A stretch of 9,628 bases of DNA from Candidatus Ancillula trichonymphae ImTpAt (GTDB lineage Bacteria; Actinomycetota; Actinomycetes; Actinomycetales; Bifidobacteriaceae). Positions 6,788-9,628 of the stretch are shown in pieces (position 1 is the first letter of the stretch; the number at the start of each line of letters is the position of its first letter). Under the pieces are notes generated by a model. That model worked only from the letters and a program-made list of their open reading frames with translations. It was not told the DNA's origin and did no database searches. A program made the position numbers and the translations under genes. Location of the stretch: positions 1 to 9,628 of the forward strand of contig AXYY01000123.1 in the NCBI GenBank assembly GCA_000485475.1. Direction: 5' to 3'.

Positions 6788-7537
6788 TTCATCCTCCTTC
6801 GCAATAACTGTTCCAACATTTTGATTAAATGAACTACGAACTCTCAGTTTTACGTTAAATCTTCTAGCATATTCAACACATCTAAGTGCCAAAATCTTCG
6901 CACCAGACGCAGAAAGTTCAAGCATCTCTTCATAAGTTATAAAATCTAGTTTGTGCGCCTTCTTGCATACTCTAGGGTCGCTGGTGAACACACCGTCAAC
7001 ATCCGAGTAGATTTCGCAAATATCAGCACCGATAGCTGCTGCAATCGCAACTGCAGTTGTGTCCGAGCCTCCGCGCCCAAGTGTTGTCACGTCGTTAGAC
7101 TGCTTGTTAATCCCCTGAAAACCCGCAATAATCGCAACATCTCCTTTATCAAGTGTGCTGAGTATGCGTTCTGGTTCAACCCAAGAAATGCGCGCGTGCC
7201 CATACACTTTAGTTGTTTGAATCCCCGCTTGCTGTCCAGTAAAACTCTTGGCCCTGATATTCAAATCCGTACCAAGCTTTGTGACCGCCATTGCGAGCAG
7301 AGACATTGAAATACGTTCGCCCGCAGTGAGCAATATGTCCATCTCGCGTGCGGGTGCATGATCAGTAACCTGGTTGGCAAGGTCAATCAGATCATCCGTT
7401 GTATCTCCCATCGCAGACACAACAACAGCAACCTGATTACCTTCAGCAACCGCAGTGATTATGCGACCTGCAACCTTCTTGATGTGCTCAGTATCAGCAA
7501 CTGAAGAGCCACCGAATTTCTGAACAACCAGACTCAT
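6254..7537 (-). CDS. lysC: Aspartate kinase, alpha chain
   Basis: Phosphorylates aspartate, the entry step to lysine/diaminopimelate, threonine and methionine, and so supports peptidoglycan as well as amino-acid supply. The 427 residues comprise a kinase domain with VQKFGGSS (5-12), TAGER (71-75), GRGGSDTTA (154-162) and YSDVDGVFTSDPR (177-189), then two ACT domains (ITLVGIPDKPGVAA, about 273-286; ISVVGAGMKTNSGV, about 353-366) with the effector loop STSEIRISV (385-393). The C-terminus VVYAGTGR is typical of actinobacteria. The ATG follows the rplI stop directly (TAAATG), with AAGAAGG as ribosome site. Actinobacteria usually have lysC next to asd; here it sits between rplI and rnhA. The ACT loops look intact, so feedback control by lysine and threonine is likely but unproven. 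Confidence 0.96.
   Translation of the reverse strand: MSLVVQKFGGSSVADTEHIKKVAGRIITAVAEGNQVAVVVSAMGDTTDDLIDLANQVTDHAPAREMDILLTAGERISMSLLAMAVTKLGTDLNIRAKSFTGQQAGIQTTKVYGHARISWVEPERILSTLDKGDVAIIAGFQGINKQSNDVTTLGRGGSDTTAVAIAAAIGADICEIYSDVDGVFTSDPRVCKKAHKLDFITYEEMLELSASGAKILALRCVEYARRFNVKLRVRSSFNQNVGTVIAKEDEMFTDDLEAPLISGIAHDTTQSKITLVGIPDKPGVAAQIFETIAGAGVNVDMVVQNVSTTADGKTDISFTIPSEFGQKAIDILKSLIEELEASNVVLDDNIAKISVVGAGMKTNSGVCAKFFSALSIAGINIEMISTSEIRISVITRAEEFEHAVNVLHSAFGLDADAEAVVYAGTGR
6792..6799 (-). promoter_or_regulatory. Internal ribosome binding site for the aspartokinase beta chain
   Basis: AAGGAGGA on the minus strand encodes part of KEDE just before M251 of LysC. It is near-perfectly complementary to the 16S anti-Shine-Dalgarno sequence and correctly spaced from the ATG at 6787. 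Confidence 0.7.
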
Positions 7538-8008
7538 TTATGCAGCTGCCTTCTTCTTGGGTATTGGGATGACGTTCACCTTCACAGCCGCCTCAGTTTT
7601 ATCGAAAAGTCCAATGGTTGCAGTTCCCGAGCCAATATTCTTGATCGGACTACTGAACGTGACCTTGTGTTTATCAATTGTAAAACCAAACTGTTCCTTA
7701 ATTACATCAACAAGTTTAGTAGCAGTTACCGCACCGAAAAGTTTGCCAGAAGAACCAGCACTCGCAACTACAGTTATAACTTCAGACTCCAACTTTTCCT
7801 TGATCTGGACTGCAACTTGTTCATTTTCAATTTTACGATGAGCAACTGCGGCCTTAGTCAACTTTATTTGTGCTTCCGCGCGGTCAGTCCACAATATTGC
7901 AATAGATTTCGGCAACAAGTAGTTCCGTGCGAATCCTGGTTTAACATCAACAACATCTCCAGCAACACCTAGTTTTTCAACGTTCTGGTTCAATATAAGC
8001 TTTGTCAT
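7538..8008 (-). CDS. rplI: 50S ribosomal protein bL9
   Basis: Large-subunit protein at the base of the L1 stalk. It has 156 residues. The N-terminal 23S-binding domain has GVAGDVVDVKPGFARNYLLP (14-33), then a long connecting helix (about 40-75) and a C-terminal domain starting near GSSGKLFGAVT (85-95). The usual glycine after LLPK/R in the family signature is serine here (S35). A short KKKAAA tail ends the protein. The ATG overlaps the rpsR stop by one base (TAATG) and is served by AAAAGGAGGG inside the end of rpsR. The TAA abuts the lysC ATG. Confidence 0.96.
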   Translation of the reverse strand: MTKLILNQNVEKLGVAGDVVDVKPGFARNYLLPKSIAILWTDRAEAQIKLTKAAVAHRKIENEQVAVQIKEKLESEVITVVASAGSSGKLFGAVTATKLVDVIKEQFGFTIDKHKVTFSSPIKNIGSGTATIGLFDKTEAAVKVNVIPIPKKKAAA

Positions 8009-8286
8009 TACTTACGACCCTCCTTTTTCTGCACACCTGTTTGAACAAACGGTAGAAGTGCCAACTCACGAGCATTCTTAATCGCGTTCACAATTAAACG
8101 CTGCTGCTGAATGGTCACATTAGTTATCTCACGCGAACGGATTTTGCCGCGATCTTGAATAAACTTCTTCAATAGTGTGACATTCTTGTAGTTAATATCT
8201 TCAAGCGGAACATTCTTGAGCAAGTTCACTTTCTTGAAGCCAACCGTATTATGACTTGGCTTTTTTCTAATAATTCTCTTCTTCAT
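8008..8286 (-). CDS. rpsR: 30S ribosomal protein bS18
   Basis: Small-subunit platform protein that pairs with bS6. It has 92 residues. The family core is clear: DINYKNVTLLKKFIQDRGKI (30-49) and RSREITNV (50-57), followed by QQQRLIVNAIKNARELALLPF. The N-terminus is basic and divergent (KKRIIRKKPSHN), with no cysteines, so it is a zinc-free form. A C-terminal tail of about 12 residues (QTGVQKKEGRK) goes beyond the usual end. The DNA for that tail contains the rplI ribosome site, which may explain it. The ATG follows GGGAG by 5 nt. The 52-bp gap to ssb is the largest inside the operon. Confidence 0.95.
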   Translation of the reverse strand: MKKRIIRKKPSHNTVGFKKVNLLKNVPLEDINYKNVTLLKKFIQDRGKIRSREITNVTIQQQRLIVNAIKNARELALLPFVQTGVQKKEGRK

Positions 8287-8338
8287 ACTTTCTCCCTAAC
8301 TAATAAACTAATACTATACTATACACTATACTAGAATA
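8287..8338 (-). repeat. AT-rich ACTATAC-type short repeats in the ssb-rpsR gap
   Basis: The gap holds near-repeats of ACTATAC/TATAC (about 8313-8331) followed by TAG-rich repeats. On the minus strand these give several TATAGT strings resembling -10 elements. A secondary promoter for rpsR-rplI-lysC-rnhA is possible, but I see no convincing -35, so I report only the repeat. Confidence 0.35.
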
Positions 8339-8845
8339 CTAGAACGGTAAATCCGCCGGATCTGAGGGGAAATTATCGTTCGCCCACGGATCATCACTAG
8401 CAGTTGTTCCCGTATTCGGTGGTAAATTTGGTGGCACACTTGCGTCCGCACCGACCGACTGACTTTGTGGACTACCGCCGCCGCTCTTCTTGTTCACAGT
8501 TGCTGATGCCCAGCGCAAACTAGGTCCAATTTCATCCACAGAAAGCTCGTAAACTATTCGATTACTGCCATCTTGAGCCTGATAGCTGCGTTGAGTCAAA
8601 CGCCCCTGCACAATTACACGCATCCCCTTTTGCAATGTTTCTGAGATGTTCTCCGCCAGCTCACGCCATGCAGAACACCGCAAGAATAAGGAATCTCCCG
8701 CTCTCCACTCACCGCTCGCACGATCAAAAACTCTCGCAGTTGAGGCAATTGTGAACGAAACAACTTGCGCACCAGACGGAGTAAACCGCAGTTCTGGTTC
8801 AGCCGTGAGATTTCCAACGACCGTGATAATAGTTTCACCAGCCAT
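8339..8845 (-). CDS. ssb: Single-stranded DNA-binding protein
   Basis: Binds and protects single-stranded DNA in replication, repair and recombination as a tetramer. It has 168 residues from ATG 8845. The OB-fold covers about 1-112: MAGETIITVVGNLT (1-14), LRFTPSGAQV (19-28), DSLFLRCSAW (51-60), MRVIVQGRLTQRSY (75-88) and VDEIGPSLRWA (103-113). A Gly/Ser/Pro-rich disordered linker follows, and then the partner-binding tip SDPADLPF, with two acidic residues before the final PF instead of the usual string. I chose ATG 8845 over TTG 8851 because MAGET is the standard actinobacterial start and AGGGG lies 6 nt upstream. The ATG is 2 nt after the rpsF stop. Confidence 0.96.
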   Translation of the reverse strand: MAGETIITVVGNLTAEPELRFTPSGAQVVSFTIASTARVFDRASGEWRAGDSLFLRCSAWRELAENISETLQKGMRVIVQGRLTQRSYQAQDGSNRIVYELSVDEIGPSLRWASATVNKKSGGGSPQSQSVGADASVPPNLPPNTGTTASDDPWANDNFPSDPADLPF

Positions 8846-8847
8846 GA

Positions 8848-9156
8848 TCAACCCCTAAATAATTTACGACGGATGGTGTTCTCATCAAGCGCAAGACGAC
8901 GAACTAGCTCGTTCGCGGTATCCGAAGTGCAAGTGAAGTTCACAATGATGTAGATACCCTCCGTCTTCTTGTCGATTTCGTACTCGAACTTCCGACGACC
9001 AAGCGTATCGATCTTCTCAACCGTTCCACCATCGTTCGAAATGACTTCGAGATACTCCTCCACCAGCAACATGGCCTTCTTATCGTCAAGGCTCGCATCG
9101 AAAATGACGCACAACTCATATGCGCGTGCACTTCCTGTAACATTTGGCTTTGCCAT
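8848..9156 (-). CDS. rpsF: 30S ribosomal protein bS6
   Basis: Small-subunit platform protein that binds 16S rRNA together with bS18. It has 102 residues, about normal length. Family features are YELCVIFDASL (13-23), a long helix with LLVEEYLEVI, the GGTVEKIDTLGRRKFEYEIDKK strand-turn-strand region, GIYIIVNFT and the end NTIRRKLFRG, close to actinobacterial S6. The ATG follows AAAGGAG by about 5 nt. It is first in the operon rpsF-ssb-rpsR-rplI-lysC-rnhA. A structured leader lies upstream. Confidence 0.96.
   Translation of the reverse strand: MAKPNVTGSARAYELCVIFDASLDDKKAMLLVEEYLEVISNDGGTVEKIDTLGRRKFEYEIDKKTEGIYIIVNFTCTSDTANELVRRLALDENTIRRKLFRG
8852..8856 (-). promoter_or_regulatory. Ribosome binding site that decides the ssb start
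   Basis: AGGGG on the minus strand, inside the last codons of rpsF, lies 6 nt before ATG 8845. It would touch the alternative TTG at 8851, so it favours the ATG. Confidence 0.6.
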
Positions 9157-9180
9157 ATCTTCTCCTTTGGACTAAATACA

Positions 9181-9215
9181 GCCACAAAACAACGGCGGAA
9201 CCGAAATCTTGTGGC
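9181..9215 (-). promoter_or_regulatory. rpsF leader hairpin, candidate S6:S18 autoregulatory element
   Basis: A perfect 7-bp stem, GCCACAA (9215-9209) with TTGTGGC (9187-9181), encloses 21 nt that include CGGTTCCGCCG. The known S6:S18-binding leader motif in rpsF mRNAs is a stem with an exposed CCG trinucleotide that mimics the 16S rRNA site. Position, stem and CCG all fit. The exact internal pairing (for example CGG with the last CCG) cannot be settled by eye. Confidence 0.55.
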
Positions 9216-9224
9216 AAGAGACAA

Positions 9225-9235
9225 CACCTCCTTTT
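9225..9235 (-). promoter_or_regulatory. Strong Shine-Dalgarno sequence in the rpsF leader without a good start codon
   Basis: AAAAGGAGGTG on the minus strand is a near-complete complement of the 16S 3' end, about 70 nt upstream of the rpsF ATG and just 5' of the leader hairpin. Only TTG or overlapping GTG codons follow. It may be a ribosome standby site or serve a short leader peptide; neither can be shown. Confidence 0.4.
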
Positions 9236-9249
9236 AGATGCATGCTCGC

Positions 9250-9279
9250 AGTGTATCACGCTTCTTTCCGGTTTGTCAA
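9250..9279 (-). promoter_or_regulatory. Promoter of the rpsF-ssb-rpsR-rplI-lysC-rnhA operon
   Basis: On the minus strand, TTGACA (9279-9274) is a perfect -35. TACACT (9255-9250) is the -10, with an 18-bp spacer and an extended TGn just before it. The predicted start near 9243 leaves an 85-90 nt leader holding the strong Shine-Dalgarno and the hairpin. Confidence 0.75.
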
Positions 9280-9284
9280 GTAGA

Positions 9285-9313
9285 AATGCGGTTGAACGCC
9301 AAAACTTGGCATT
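9285..9313. repeat. Nested inverted repeats over the -35 of the divergent gene
   Basis: GCCAA (9298-9302) and TTGGC (9306-9310) form an inverted repeat with a 3-bp spacer. AATGC (9285-9289) and GCATT (9309-9313) form an outer, overlapping pair. They cover the -35 at 9306-9311 and lie between the two divergent promoters, a suitable place for an operator. No regulator is recognised. Confidence 0.4.
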
Positions 9314-9334
9314 CTAATTCTACTGTGGTATAAT
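9306..9334 (+). promoter_or_regulatory. Strong divergent promoter for the secreted-protein gene
   Basis: TTGGCA (9306-9311), a 17-bp spacer, then TATAAT (9329-9334), preceded by an extended TGG. The -35 is one or two mismatches from consensus and the -10 is perfect. The predicted start near 9341 gives a leader of about 30 nt with AAAAGGAG before the ATG at 9371. Confidence 0.8.
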
Positions 9335-9370
9335 ATCCAAATAACTGTAAACTGGATAAAAGGAGTTTTT

Positions 9371-9628
9371 ATGAAGATAGTAAAAATATATTCATTAGCA
9401 CACTAGCAGTATTGCTAGTTGTAGGGGTTTAAACAGCGCGTATGCGTCCAACACTCCGTCCGCACATCTGAACAGGATATTAAATCTGGTAAGAACTCTG
9501 ATCACTTCTGGACAGAAAATAATGATAAAGGAACAAAGACGAAGGTTCATGTTAAAGTGAAAAATACTGGTGCGGATAATACTGAGTTTTTCATCGTAGA
9601 AGATGTAAAAGGATATGCCGATGACTGG
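9371..9628 (+). pseudogene. Secreted or surface protein gene, broken by single-base losses and cut by the window end
   Basis: The ATG at 9371 has a good AAAAGGAG site and a strong promoter, but its frame stops at TAG 9404 after 11 codons. Frame changes restore a protein-like reading: MKIVK in the ATG frame; IFISTLAVLLVVG, a signal-peptide core, from 9388; LNSAYASNTPSAHL from about 9429, with AYA as a signal-peptidase site; then EQDIKSGKNSDHFWTENN and on to VKVKNTGADNTEFFIVED in the original frame, open to the edge. Each change equals one missing base, the first in the A5 run at 9382-9386 and the second near GGGGTTT (9424-9430). The NTG...VED pattern recalls DUF11-like repeats of cell-surface proteins, only weakly. 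It is either a decaying gene or an indel-error region near a contig end; sequence alone cannot separate them. Confidence 0.6.

Noticed and set aside
6366..6824. Long plus-strand ORF opposite lysC
   Set aside because: It is the antisense frame of the conserved ACT-domain region with no ribosome site; codon-bias shadow.
8846..8851. TTG 8851 start for ssb (adding two residues)
   Set aside because: ATG 8845 gives the standard MAGET start and sits 6 nt behind AGGGG.
8940..9227. 95-residue ORF overlapping rpsF and using the strong leader Shine-Dalgarno
   Set aside because: Its GTG is part of the Shine-Dalgarno itself, the protein is arginine-rich shadow sequence in another frame of rpsF, and no family is recognised.
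1..9628. CRISPR arrays, tRNA or rRNA genes, insertion sequences
   Set aside because: No regularly spaced repeats, cloverleaf sequences, rRNA motifs or transposase signatures were seen on either strand.

Overview
The window looks like a low-GC (estimated by eye in the low-to-mid 40s %) member of the Actinobacteria, closest in style to Bifidobacteriaceae. The signs are an RmlC-RmlD fusion next to rmlA, an actinobacterial aspartokinase ending in VVYAGTGR with an internal beta-subunit start, an SSB starting MAGETIITVVG with a proline/glycine tail, the order rpsF-ssb-rpsR-rplI, and an anaerobic ribonucleotide reductase (NrdD) of the Bifidobacterium-like type. Very tight gene packing, divergent ribosomal protein ends, a degraded gene and a NrdD with lost metal ligands would fit a host-associated, possibly reduced genome such as the bifidobacterial relatives of insect-gut flagellates. 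That last point is inference only.

Layout. (1) Positions 1-3658, plus strand: the 3' part of a cell-surface polysaccharide cluster. It holds the C-terminal part of a fused dTDP-4-dehydrorhamnose 3,5-epimerase/reductase (rmlC-rmlD), rmlA, and two family-2 glycosyltransferases. The first three are joined by ATGA overlaps. The fourth appears to start at a non-standard AUA codon placed 8 nt behind a GGAGG ribosome site. The set makes dTDP-L-rhamnose and transfers sugars to a growing glycan. (2) Positions 3661-3682: a weak hairpin between convergent genes. (3) Positions 3686-5587, minus strand: nrdD alone, with no ATP-cone and no nrdG beside it, lacking three of the four cysteines of the C-terminal zinc site. 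Its promoter region (5656-5724) carries two NrdR boxes exactly 31 bp apart, one covering the -10 element. (4) Positions 5763-9156, minus strand: one compact operon rpsF-ssb-rpsR-rplI-lysC-rnhA with gaps or overlaps of about -1 to +2 nt at every junction except ssb-rpsR. Housekeeping ribosomal genes are thus transcribed with aspartokinase and RNase HI. The operon has a clear promoter (9250-9279) and a leader hairpin that may bind the S6:S18 complex. (5) Positions 9285-9628, plus strand: a strong divergent promoter driving a secreted-protein gene that is broken by about three single-base losses and runs off the window.

No CRISPR array, tRNA, rRNA or insertion sequence is visible. No clearly new multi-gene system was found. 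The points most worth a second look are the NrdD zinc-site loss, the AUA start, and the inclusion of lysC and rnhA in the ribosomal operon.
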